Below are positions 6,802 to 13,172 of a stretch of DNA of 14,119 nt, piece after piece. Made by a program: the position numbers and the translations under genes. The stretch is taken from NCBI GenBank assembly GCA_039714835.1, contig JBDLIN010000087.1, positions 1 through 14,119 of the forward strand, given 5' to 3'. The notes beneath the pieces are model-generated. The model was given only the letters and a program-made list of their open reading frames with translations, had not been told where the DNA came from and made no database searches. The DNA comes from SZUA-22 sp039714835. GTDB taxonomy: Bacteria; Bacteroidota; Ignavibacteria; Ignavibacteriales; Melioribacteraceae. Every line of letters begins with the position of its first letter. The first letter of the stretch is position 1.

Positions 6802-7173
6802 TTATCTCTGCTTGAAGAAGTTATTATATAAATCCTGAATTTCTGATCGGAATTCGTTAACATCATATTTATCATCACCAATACACATTTCAGCATTTTT
6901 ATCATCAAATACTTCTAACTTAAAAACCGATTTTGCCACAGTAATATCTTTACATAATTTTATGTAGGGATGACGTACAATTTTCCGCAATAACCTATTC
7001 ATTATTTCTGAAGAACTTAGTGGTGATTGTTTTATCCATGGCTGTAAACTAACTGCTGTTGATACAAAAGTAAAAAGATTATCTCCGTTTACTTCTTTTT
7101 CAAGTCTTTGATTATCACGTACTAATTTTTCGTATAAATTTCTCGGGCATTCAAATTCATGAATTACTGACAT
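6802..7173 (-). CDS. Small cytosolic protein of unknown function
   Basis: The 123-residue product begins MSVIHEFECPRNLYEKL. It has no signal peptide or membrane segment and is predicted mostly helical: a charged N-terminal helix, then SSSEIMNRLLRKIV and a C-terminal NEFRSEIQDLYNNFF helix. I do not recognise a family. The start is set at ATG 7173 because GGAG at 7185-7182 is 8 nt from it. An in-frame ATG at 7179 would sit only 2 nt from that Shine-Dalgarno sequence and would add Met-Val. A 28-bp palindromic terminator follows the stop. typA lies 143 bp upstream on the same strand with no strong terminator between, so some read-through is possible. Confidence 0.7.
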   Translation of the reverse strand: MSVIHEFECPRNLYEKLVRDNQRLEKEVNGDNLFTFVSTAVSLQPWIKQSPLSSSEIMNRLLRKIVRHPYIKLCKDITVAKSVFKLEVFDDKNAEMCIGDDKYDVNEFRSEIQDLYNNFFKQR

Positions 7174-7316
7174 GACCATTCTCCTTTATATTATGATTAT
7201 AAAGTATTGAATTTATTTTATACTTATAACTATCAAATTTTCAAATTAGAATCAATAAGTTTATTTAAATTTTGCAATATTTTTTCTAAAAAGAAGAATA
7301 AACTTTTTCTTAAATA

Positions 7317-9125
7317 TCACTGTTTTAATTGCAAGTTATATTTTTTCCGAGCATGTGGATCTAAATGCAATTTTCTCATTCTGATTGATTTTGGAGTAAT
7401 TTCAATAAGTTCATCTTCCTTAATGTATTCTAACGATTCTTCCAAACTAAATTTAACAGCAGGAACTATTTTAGCAGCTTTATCAGCACCTGCAGCCCTC
7501 ATGTTGGTTAATTTTTTACCCCGTTGGACATGAACCTCAATATCAACTTCTTTATTATATTCTCCTATAACCTGTCCTTGATAGACAATATCACCGGGAT
7601 TAATAAAAAATTTGCCTCGGTCTTGCAAAGAATCTATCGCATAAGCAGTTGATAATCCTTCATGCATAGAGATTAGAACTCCACTCTGCCTCTGCGAAAT
7701 TGAACCTTTAAAATATTCATATTGGTAAAAACGGTGGTGCATAATTCCTTCACCCGAAGTAACTGTTAGAATTTTATTTCTTAGTCCCATCAGTCCGCGA
7801 GCAGGAATGTGAAATTCCAATTTAGTAAGAGAACCCTTAGGTTCCATCTTTATCATCTCTCCTTTTCTCTGCCCTACTAATTCAATGACTTTACCTGTAA
7901 GATCATTTGGAACATCCACTGTTAAAATTTCGATTGGCTCAGCTTTTTTTCCTTTGATCTCTTTATATATAACTCTCGGTGCCCCTACTGCGAATTCGTA
8001 TCCCTCTCTTCTCATATTTTCCATTAGAATGGATAAGTGTAATATTCCTCGTCCGGAAACTTTGTGAGTATCTGGCGAACCGGTTTCTTCGACATGTAAT
8101 GCAACATTCTGCTTAAGTTCCTTATAAAGTCGATCTCGTAGATGTCGTGATGTAACGTACTCACCTTCTTTGCCGTAGAATGGAGATGTATTAACAGTGA
8201 AATTTAAACTCATTGTTGGTTCATCAATTGCAATAATCGGTAATGGCTCGGGATTTTCTCCACCAGCAATTGTATCACCGATATCGATATCCTCCACACC
8301 AACAATTGCACAAATATCCCCAGCAGAAACTTCTTCTACTTCCACTCTACCAAGTCCTTCAAACACGAAAAGCTGCTTTATAGATATATTATGAATCGAA
8401 CCGTCTCTTTTTATTACACTTAATGTATCAGATTTTTTGAGTGTTCCTCTGAATACTCTACCGATTCCGATCCGTCCAACATATTCATTATAATCAATAG
8501 AAGTTATTTGCATTTGAGAATCACCATCAATAAAAACCGGTTGCGGTATGTTTTCAATTATTGTATCCAATAATGGTGTAAGATCTTCTCGTTGATCACC
8601 ACATTTCTTAACCGCCCAGCCATCTCTCCCACTGGCATATACATAATTAAAATCGAGTTGCTCTTCCGTCGCTTCAAGATCAATAAAAAGATCATAGATT
8701 TCGTCAAGAACTTCTTCAGGTCTGTTATCAGGTCTATCAATTTTATTAATTACAACAATAGGTTTTAACTTAAGGTGCAGGGCTTTTTCAAGAACAAATC
8801 TTGTTTGCGGCATTGGTCCTTCAAATGAATCAACCAATAAAAGAACACCATCAGCCATTTTTAAAACCCTTTCAACCTCACCACCAAAATCTGAATGCCC
8901 AGGTGTATCAATCAAATTAATTTTATGATCTTTGTACGGAATACTAATATTTTTGGATAAAATTGTAATTCCTCTTTCTCTTTCAAGATCGTTTGAGTCT
9001 AAAAATCTTTCCTGAACAACTTGATTGCTCCTAAATATTTTACTCTGTTTTAATAACTGATCAACTAATGTAGTTTTACCATGATCAACATGTGCAATAA
9101 TTGCAATATTTCTAATTTGTTTCAA
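7317..9125 (-). CDS. typA: Ribosome-associated GTPase TypA/BipA
   Basis: TypA is a translational GTPase related to EF-G and LepA that binds 70S ribosomes and assists ribosome assembly and stress or cold adaptation. The 602 residues are full length. All GTPase motifs are present: G1 AHVDHGKT at 11-18, G2 RERGITI at 49-55, G3 DTPGH at 73-77, G4 NKID at 127-130 and G5 SGRDGW near 165-170. A beta-barrel follows (about 200-300), then EF-G-like domains and the TypA-specific C-terminal domain ending in a basic KLHLDPHARKKYNLQLKQ stretch. The start is TTG at 9125, with GGAG 8 nt upstream; no ATG lies near. The leader carries a terminator-like hairpin. The role in cold growth fits the presence of a cold-shock gene 2.5 kb away, although they are not linked. 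Confidence 0.97.
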   Translation of the reverse strand: MKQIRNIAIIAHVDHGKTTLVDQLLKQSKIFRSNQVVQERFLDSNDLERERGITILSKNISIPYKDHKINLIDTPGHSDFGGEVERVLKMADGVLLLVDSFEGPMPQTRFVLEKALHLKLKPIVVINKIDRPDNRPEEVLDEIYDLFIDLEATEEQLDFNYVYASGRDGWAVKKCGDQREDLTPLLDTIIENIPQPVFIDGDSQMQITSIDYNEYVGRIGIGRVFRGTLKKSDTLSVIKRDGSIHNISIKQLFVFEGLGRVEVEEVSAGDICAIVGVEDIDIGDTIAGGENPEPLPIIAIDEPTMSLNFTVNTSPFYGKEGEYVTSRHLRDRLYKELKQNVALHVEETGSPDTHKVSGRGILHLSILMENMRREGYEFAVGAPRVIYKEIKGKKAEPIEILTVDVPNDLTGKVIELVGQRKGEMIKMEPKGSLTKLEFHIPARGLMGLRNKILTVTSGEGIMHHRFYQYEYFKGSISQRQSGVLISMHEGLSTAYAIDSLQDRGKFFINPGDIVYQGQVIGEYNKEVDIEVHVQRGKKLTNMRAAGADKAAKIVPAVKFSLEESLEYIKEDELIEITPKSIRMRKLHLDPHARKKYNLQLKQ

Positions 9126-9140
9126 TTTCTTTTCTCCAAT

Positions 9141-9169
9141 AAAAAAACCTCTTCAATTCGAGGAGGTTT
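9141..9169 (-). terminator. Terminator-like hairpin in the typA leader (possible attenuator)
   Basis: On the minus strand AAACCTCCTC (9169-9160) pairs with GAAGAGGTTT (9154-9145) with one C-A mismatch and a GAATT loop, and T runs to 9141. It ends about 4 nt before the typA Shine-Dalgarno GGAG. No minus-strand gene lies upstream that would need terminating. The 5' arm contains CCTCC, which could alternatively pair with GGAG. Attenuation or Shine-Dalgarno masking is inference; a copy of the AAACCTC repeat family is the simpler alternative. Confidence 0.5.
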
Positions 9170-9215
9170 CAGCTCTTGCCTATTACTATTTTCTAAACTT
9201 AATTATTTTCAGATG

Positions 9216-9246
9216 CAAACATACATAAAATACTTAGTGAAACCAA
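9216..9246 (-). promoter_or_regulatory. Candidate typA promoter
   Basis: On the minus strand TATGTTTG (9223-9216) fits TAnnTTTG, and TTGG (9246-9243) lies 19 nt upstream at the -33 position. A start near 9210 would give an 85-nt leader containing the hairpin at 9141-9169. The assignment depends on the organism using Bacteroidota-type promoters. Confidence 0.45.
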
Positions 9247-9401
9247 TCTCATAAGATCAACTTTAATGATTAGAATTAGAAATAAAATTTTAAGGATTTA
9301 AATTTCAACTTAAATTCAATTAGTAAGTGCGACTAAAATGAATGATGTTAACTTTTAAATTGGTTAGGATATTATGTATTTTTAGTAATTATTAATTCAC
9401 C

Positions 9402-9420
9402 TTACACAGATTTTGTGTAA
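9402..9420. promoter_or_regulatory. Operator-like inverted repeat in the divergent intergenic region
   Basis: TTACACA (9402-9408) and TGTGTAA (9414-9420) are perfect 7-bp inverted half-sites around 5 bases. The spacing and symmetry are typical of a dimeric repressor or activator site. It lies 109 bp before the phosphoesterase start and upstream of the proposed typA promoter. It could instead be a small RNA hairpin, as there are several nearby. Confidence 0.4.
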
Positions 9421-9423
9421 TAG

Positions 9424-9482
9424 CTATCCCAAGGATTCCTTCGGAAAAACCTAGATAGTTTGGATTTAATCCTTAATATATT
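9424..9482. repeat. Small cluster of 3-nt-loop hairpins
   Basis: CTATC at 9424-9428 pairs with GATAG at 9454-9458, enclosing AAGG-ATT-CCTT at 9431-9441. GGAT-TTA-ATCC follows at 9472-9482. The style (short stem, 3-nt loop) resembles the larger array at 12594-12859. The rest of 9126-9528 is AT-rich without a visible gene. Confidence 0.4.
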
Positions 9483-9528
9483 TTATGCATAACATGAGTT
9501 ATTAAGTAAAACTTTTCAATCAAAAGAC

Positions 9529-10875
9529 ATGATAAAAAAACATCAATTTGAGAAAGTATATTTAATACTTACAACAATTATAATTATACTTGTTTTCTCC
9601 TGTTCTGAAGATAAATCAATTGTAGATCCAATTGATACTGGAACTGTATTAGCCAAAATAGCTGTGTTTTCTGATCCTCATTTTTTTGATCCTTCTCTCG
9701 GAATAAGTGACAGCACAAGCTCTGAATTTATAGGTTATAACAGAAAAATGACTGCAGCTAGTGAAGCAATATTAACCTCAGCTATAAAAGAGATTCTAGA
9801 CGAAAATGTTAATATTTTATTAATTCCTGGCGATTTAACAAAGGATGGTGAACTTCAAAGTCATCAGATGTTTGCCGAACATTTGAAACAAGTGGAAGAT
9901 TCCGGTGTTAAGGTATTTGTTGTTCCGGGAAATCATGATATTAATAATCCTAATGCAAAAAGTTATAACGGAACAGAACCAACTCCTGTTGAGAATATTT
10001 CGCCATCAAAATTTGCCGAGATCTATGCTAAATTTGGATACAACGAAGCACTTTACCGTGATCCAAATTCTTTAAGTTATATAGTACAACCACTTGATAA
10101 TGTATGGATTATCGGTATTGATGATTGTGATTATGATAACAATATTGCAAATGGATACTCCGAAACAAGCGGAAGATTAAAAACTGAAACTTACGAGTGG
10201 ATAAAAACTAAAATCAGCGAAGGTGCTGCAGCAAACAAGTTGGTATTTGGAATTATGCACCATGGAATAACTGAGCATTTTATCAAGCAAAATGAATTCT
10301 TTTCCCCTTATATAGTTAAAGATTATATTAAAATCCGATCTGAGTTTGCTCTTTTAGGGATGAAAGCAATATTCACCGGTCATTTTCATGCGCAAGATAT
10401 AGTAAAACATCAAGAAGGTTCAAAGTTCATCTTTGATATTGAAACCGGTTCCCTGGTAACATGGCCATCTCCTTTTCGCATAATTGAATTAACATCAAAT
10501 AGTTTTCTAAATATTTTCAGTGAAAGAATTACCAGTATAGATTTTAATACAAATGGATTAACCTTTCAAGAATATGCTAAAAACTCTATTGAAGAAGGAT
10601 TACCCGAGATGATAACATCTATTTTGATTAAGGATTTTTCACTTACCAACGAAGAAGCGATGTTAGTCGCTCCACTAATGATTGAAGCAATAATGGCACA
10701 TTATGATGGAGATGAAAACCCATCACAAGAAACTCAAAACGCACTGCAGCAATTAACCGAACACCAAAATCCAACCATACAACAAATTGCTATGGGATTA
10801 AATTTTCTTTGGCTAGATATACCACCTCAAGATAATGCTCTTAAAATTAACCTAAATAATGGAACAGTGAATTAG
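9529..10875 (+). CDS. Calcineurin-like metallophosphoesterase lipoprotein
   Basis: This 448-residue exported protein has a basic start, a hydrophobic stretch at 10-24 and a lipobox LVFSC with Cys25. It is probably anchored to the outer membrane on the periplasmic or outer face. The two-metal phosphoesterase motifs occur in order: D49-x-H51 in FSDPHF, G101-D102 in GDLTKDG, G124-N-H-D127, H244/H245 in MHHG, and G284-H-F-H287. All metal ligands are therefore present. About 120 residues follow the catalytic domain (from about 325), with no family I recognise. The substrate is unknown; phosphodiesters, nucleotides or phospholipids are typical for the superfamily. The ATG at 9529 has only a weak AAAAG upstream. 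It is transcribed away from typA. A second lipoprotein gene follows 201 bp downstream with its own candidate promoter. Confidence 0.9.
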   Translation: MIKKHQFEKVYLILTTIIIILVFSCSEDKSIVDPIDTGTVLAKIAVFSDPHFFDPSLGISDSTSSEFIGYNRKMTAASEAILTSAIKEILDENVNILLIPGDLTKDGELQSHQMFAEHLKQVEDSGVKVFVVPGNHDINNPNAKSYNGTEPTPVENISPSKFAEIYAKFGYNEALYRDPNSLSYIVQPLDNVWIIGIDDCDYDNNIANGYSETSGRLKTETYEWIKTKISEGAAANKLVFGIMHHGITEHFIKQNEFFSPYIVKDYIKIRSEFALLGMKAIFTGHFHAQDIVKHQEGSKFIFDIETGSLVTWPSPFRIIELTSNSFLNIFSERITSIDFNTNGLTFQEYAKNSIEEGLPEMITSILIKDFSLTNEEAMLVAPLMIEAIMAHYDGDENPSQETQNALQQLTEHQNPTIQQIAMGLNFLWLDIPPQDNALKINLNNGTVN

Positions 10876-10962
10876 ACTTATAAGTTATGGATTTTATATT
10901 CATAGTATTGTAATTATAAGGAAATACCTCTTTAAAATATATTACTTTATAAATCGAAAATA

Positions 10963-10994
10963 TTGGATTTTGGATAGTCTAAATTGTAACTTTG
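10963..10994 (+). promoter_or_regulatory. Candidate promoter of the small lipoprotein gene
   Basis: TAACTTTG at 10987-10994 matches TAnnTTTG exactly, with TTG at 10963-10965, 21 nt upstream. A start near 11000 would give a leader of about 77 nt. The rest of the gap, 10876-11076, holds only short imperfect palindromes. Confidence 0.35.
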
Positions 10995-11076
10995 ATTAAT
11001 TATCTATCTAGAATCCTAAGCAGCTGCATTCAATTGCAGAATTTTAAATTAAACTTATAATAAATTGGAGATAATT

Positions 11077-11526
11077 ATGAATGAATTAACTAAAAGGTTA
11101 CTAACATTATTAGTAATTATATTTTCGATAATTCTATTTACTAACTGTGATGATGATGGCCCAACTGATCCTCCTCCCGGATTAGATAGTGATTTAGTTG
11201 GTGAATGGGAATTAATTGAAGCATTTATACCAAGTATGAACTTGACAGTTACTGCAGAACAAGCTGGGCTTGCAATTACTGCAACATTTTCAGCTGACGG
11301 GAATTATGAACAAGTGTTGACAGACTCTTCAGGTACTCTTACTGAGACAGGAACTTGGAGTACATCGAATGGAGTACTAACATTAACAGATTCTGCTGAT
11401 GATTCAGAAGAGGAGATGGAGTATTCAGTTTCAGACGATGGTAATACTGGGATACTAAAATCAACGTACGAAGTTCAACCTGGTATGGAATTACCAGCAG
11501 AGTTTAAATTCGAAAAAGTTGATTGA
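11077..11526 (+). CDS. Small lipocalin-like lipoprotein
   Basis: The 149-residue protein starts MNELTKRLLTLL and has a hydrophobic segment to about residue 20, then FTNC with Cys24 as the likely lipidated residue. Asn at -1 is unusual for E. coli but lipoboxes are looser in Bacteroidota. Mature residues DDDGPTDPPPG form an acidic, Pro-rich linker. Residues about 39-149 look like a single beta-barrel of the lipocalin-like type: VGEWELIEA at the start, ATFSADGNYEQVL and GTWSTSNGVLTLT hairpins. Such domains are often found in small surface lipoproteins of unknown ligand. ATG 11077 is chosen because GGAG at 11067-11070 is its Shine-Dalgarno sequence; an earlier in-frame TTG at 11065 overlaps that GGAG and cannot be the start. 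It follows the phosphoesterase gene on the same strand. Confidence 0.8.
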   Translation: MNELTKRLLTLLVIIFSIILFTNCDDDGPTDPPPGLDSDLVGEWELIEAFIPSMNLTVTAEQAGLAITATFSADGNYEQVLTDSSGTLTETGTWSTSNGVLTLTDSADDSEEEMEYSVSDDGNTGILKSTYEVQPGMELPAEFKFEKVD

Positions 11527-11548
11527 TTTTTTTCTAAAATAATTTTTC

Positions 11549-11578
11549 AAAAAAAAAGCTCCTCATAATGAGGAGCTT
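11549..11578 (-). terminator. Intrinsic terminator of the cold-shock gene
   Basis: AAGCTCCTCA (11556-11565) and TGAGGAGCTT (11569-11578) form a perfect 10-bp stem with a 3-nt loop. On the minus strand it is followed by a run of nine Ts to 11549, 26 bp after the csp stop. On the plus strand no T-tract follows, so for the convergent lipoprotein gene it is at best a weak stop. Confidence 0.9.
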
Positions 11579-11603
11579 GATCAATAAGAAAATTAAATCC
11601 TTA

Positions 11604-11813
11604 TTACACAACTTCAACATCAGCTGCTTGAAGGCCTTTAGCACCTTGAGTAACTGAAAATTCTACTTTGTCGTTTTCGTTTAAAGTTTTATAACCATCA
11701 CTAACAATTGATTGAAAATGTACAAATACATCTTCACCGTTTTCTTGCTGAATAAAACCATAACCTTTTGAACTGTTAAACCATTTAACTGTTCCTTCTT
11801 TTCGCTCTGCCAT
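11604..11813 (-). CDS. Cold-shock family RNA chaperone
   Basis: This 69-residue single cold-shock domain protein binds single-stranded RNA and DNA and melts secondary structure, helping translation in the cold or in fast growth. RNP1 is KGYGFI at 16-21 and RNP2 is VFVHF at 29-33. The aromatic binding surface (Trp11, Phe12, Tyr18, Phe20, Phe31, Phe33) is complete. Which csp paralogue this is cannot be told. The ATG at 11813 has AGGAG about 10 nt upstream. A TAnnTTTG element at 11939-11946 predicts an untranslated leader of about 115-120 nt, of the length typical for cold-inducible csp genes. It faces away from the RRM gene at 12168, with 354 bp between them, and has its own terminator. Confidence 0.97.
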   Translation of the reverse strand: MAERKEGTVKWFNSSKGYGFIQQENGEDVFVHFQSIVSDGYKTLNENDKVEFSVTQGAKGLQAADVEVV

Positions 11814-11882
11814 TATACAGATGCTCCTATTTTGTGAAATAAATAATTTGACAGGGCGTTAAAAAATGGAAAGGTAATTCTG

Positions 11883-11927
11883 CATCTACAACATATTTTA
11901 CATCTACAACATCTTCTTACATCTACT
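11883..11927 (-). repeat. Direct repeats in the csp leader
   Basis: The 12-mer ATGTTGTAGATG (minus strand) occurs exactly at 11883-11894 and 11901-11912. A partial third copy (AGTAGATG) lies at 11920-11927, with units 18-19 bp apart. They lie within the predicted csp leader, 70-115 nt before the start codon. They could be protein-binding or RNA-structure elements, or a local duplication. Confidence 0.55.
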
Positions 11928-11938
11928 GTCTTGAACCG

Positions 11939-11960
11939 CAAAATTAAACAAATATTTGTT
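11939..11960 (-). promoter_or_regulatory. Candidate csp promoter with adjacent 14-bp palindrome
   Basis: On the minus strand TAATTTTG (11946-11939) matches TAnnTTTG. Immediately upstream lies the perfect palindrome AACAAATATTTGTT (11947-11960), where a regulator could bind across the promoter spacer. No good -33 element is found at 19 nt, which fits a promoter that depends on an activator but also fits a chance match. Confidence 0.4.
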
Positions 11961-12167
11961 CATAACCTAACTTTTCAAATTAATACAGTTTCGGGCGACA
12001 ATAAAAATCATAAGAATTGTGCATAAACTTTATTTTATCTATCTTAATTCTCAGATAAAAATCTAAAAGAAACCCACTTATAATCTTCCCTAATTATCGA
12101 GCCTCAAAATTCGCTTCATTAGGTAAAGTTTATAGTACAATGTTATTGCATAACAAAGGAGTAAAAT

Positions 12168-12437
12168 ATGAATATTTATGTTGGAAATCTTTCTGCAGAT
12201 CTTAGTGATCAAGAACTTGAAGATGCATTTGCGAAATATGGTAAGGTAAAAACCACAAAAATAATTAGAGATATCTTCACACAGCAATCCAAAGGATTTG
12301 GATTTGTGGAAATGATGAACAATACGGAAGCAAATAGTGCAATGCAAGAATTAAATACTTCCGAACTTAAAGGGAAAAGAATAATTGTAAATGAAGCCCG
12401 ACCTCAACGAGATAAAAGAAGAGGTGGGCGAAGGTAA
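12168..12437 (+). CDS. RRM-type RNA-binding protein with Arg-rich tail
   Basis: This 89-residue protein is one RNA recognition motif (residues 1-77) with a short basic tail, RDKRRGGRR. RNP2 is IYVGNL at 3-8 and RNP1 is KGFGFVEM at 42-49, with Tyr4, Phe44 and Phe46 as the stacking aromatic residues. Such stand-alone RRM proteins are found in cyanobacteria, Bacteroidota and relatives. Several are known to be cold-induced or to act as global RNA chaperones; that is family knowledge, and the targets here are unknown. ATG 12168 has a strong AAAGGAG 6 nt upstream. It is divergent from the cold-shock gene and may share regulatory DNA with it. A hairpin at 12468-12487 probably ends the transcript. 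Confidence 0.95.
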   Translation: MNIYVGNLSADLSDQELEDAFAKYGKVKTTKIIRDIFTQQSKGFGFVEMMNNTEANSAMQELNTSELKGKRIIVNEARPQRDKRRGGRR

Positions 12438-12467
12438 TAAAACCTTTAATCAGGTAAAACTCAAAAT

Positions 12468-12487
12468 CTCGAATTTAAAAATTCGAG
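12468..12487 (+). terminator. Terminator-like hairpin after the RRM gene
   Basis: CTCGAATTT (12468-12476) and AAATTCGAG (12479-12487) form a perfect 9-bp inverted repeat, 31 bp after the stop. The following CTTTATAG is only weakly U-rich, so termination would be modest. Confidence 0.55.
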
Positions 12488-12494
12488 CTTTATA

Positions 12495-12524
12495 GAGGCG
12501 ACAGTCAGATCCGCCTCCGGCGGA
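12495..12524 (-). pseudogene. tRNA 3'-end remnant joined to a GC-rich hairpin
   Basis: Positions 12495-12513 match 14045-14063, the 3' end of the tRNA-Cys gene, at 16 of 19 bases with the same orientation. The match covers the 3' acceptor strand and the 3' half of the T arm. The rest of a tRNA is missing: the homology stops at TCCGCC-TCC-GGCGGA (12510-12524), a 6-bp hairpin. It is too short to be functional. It may be a scar of recombination at a tRNA 3' end, or a dispersed repeat that contains this text. Confidence 0.4.
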
Positions 12525-12593
12525 AAATTCTACCTCATAATTACTAGATGATTTTTTTTGTGGCTGAGTTCTAATAAATACAGCAATTAACTT

Positions 12594-12859
12594 CAATCCC
12601 GTTGGGATTGCAATTTCTATTTTTTTGTACTTCCATAGGTTTCACCTATGGTTATTTATCTTTGACTACTCCGTAGTCAGGATTAAAGAACTCCAAAGGA
12701 GTTCAAGGTTAATAACCACGGATGAAATCCGTGGAGATAACAGATAAGAACCTTAAGAACTACAAAGTAGTTCTCTGTAAGAGTCCTTTGGACAAATATT
12801 ACTTCTATTTTTGCTGTAATAACTTGAACTTAGCCTTTTTTGTTAACCAAGGTGGTTAA
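12594..12859. repeat. Array of short hairpins, most with 3-nt loops
   Basis: At least eight perfect short stem-loops follow one another in AT-rich linkers: 12594-12610 (7-bp stem), 12633-12651 (8), 12663-12679 (7), 12688-12704 (7), 12716-12734 (8), 12756-12774 (8), 12783-12793 (4) and 12843-12859 (6 bp, 5-nt loop). Linkers inside the dense part are 8-22 bp. The copies at 12633 (reverse-complemented) and 12716 are the same 19-mer apart from three pairs of compensatory changes. The copies at 12688 and 12756 differ in the stem by one compensatory pair. AAGGTT at 12705-12710 and AACCTT at 12750-12755 can enclose the hairpin at 12716. No ORF or T-tract is present. It resembles a REP/BIME cluster; no REP-associated transposase is in the window. 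The rest of 12525-13088 shows nothing recognisable. Confidence 0.8.
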
Positions 12860-13088
12860 TTCCTCTCCAACAATACTTTAGACTTTAATTGTAACAAAAC
12901 TCTCTTCCGGGATGGAGTATCTTATAATCGTAGAGTTATTAAACAGATTTGGATAATTCGGTTGTAAGTTAAATTAAAGGGAGAGAATAATAATATAAAC
13001 AATAAGTTGATTTGACAAATATCACAAAGCTAAATCCATTATTTTATTAGATTCTGGGTTGCATGGAATGACCCCTTAATACAATTGC

Positions 13089-13129
13089 AAAAGGCGAAAA
13101 GTTCAACTCTGGGACTTTTCGCCTTTTTT
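13089..13129 (+). terminator. Strong terminator, probably bidirectional
   Basis: Positions 13089-13104 pair with 13112-13127 over 16 bp (one G-U pair) with a 7-nt loop. The plus strand ends in six Ts to 13129. The minus strand ends in four Ts, 69 bp past the stop of the AhpD-like gene, which it probably serves. The nearest plus-strand gene ends 650 bp earlier, so the better plus-strand signal is unexplained. Confidence 0.8.
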
Positions 13130-13172
13130 AATGAACTGCTCCTATATAGTTCAAATATATTAAAAGTTAGAA

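Noticed and set aside
11065..11076. TTG start for the small lipoprotein gene
   Set aside because: This TTG overlaps the GGAG that serves the ATG at 11077.
12090..12347. Minus-strand ORF of 85 codons across the RRM gene start, and similar plus-strand ORFs inside prfB, typA and the DUF438 gene
   Set aside because: They overlap well-supported genes on the opposite strand and lack ribosome sites and recognisable protein features.
12594..12859. CRISPR array
   Set aside because: The repeated items are different short hairpins with irregular 8-49 bp linkers, not one constant repeat with unique spacers. No cas gene is present.
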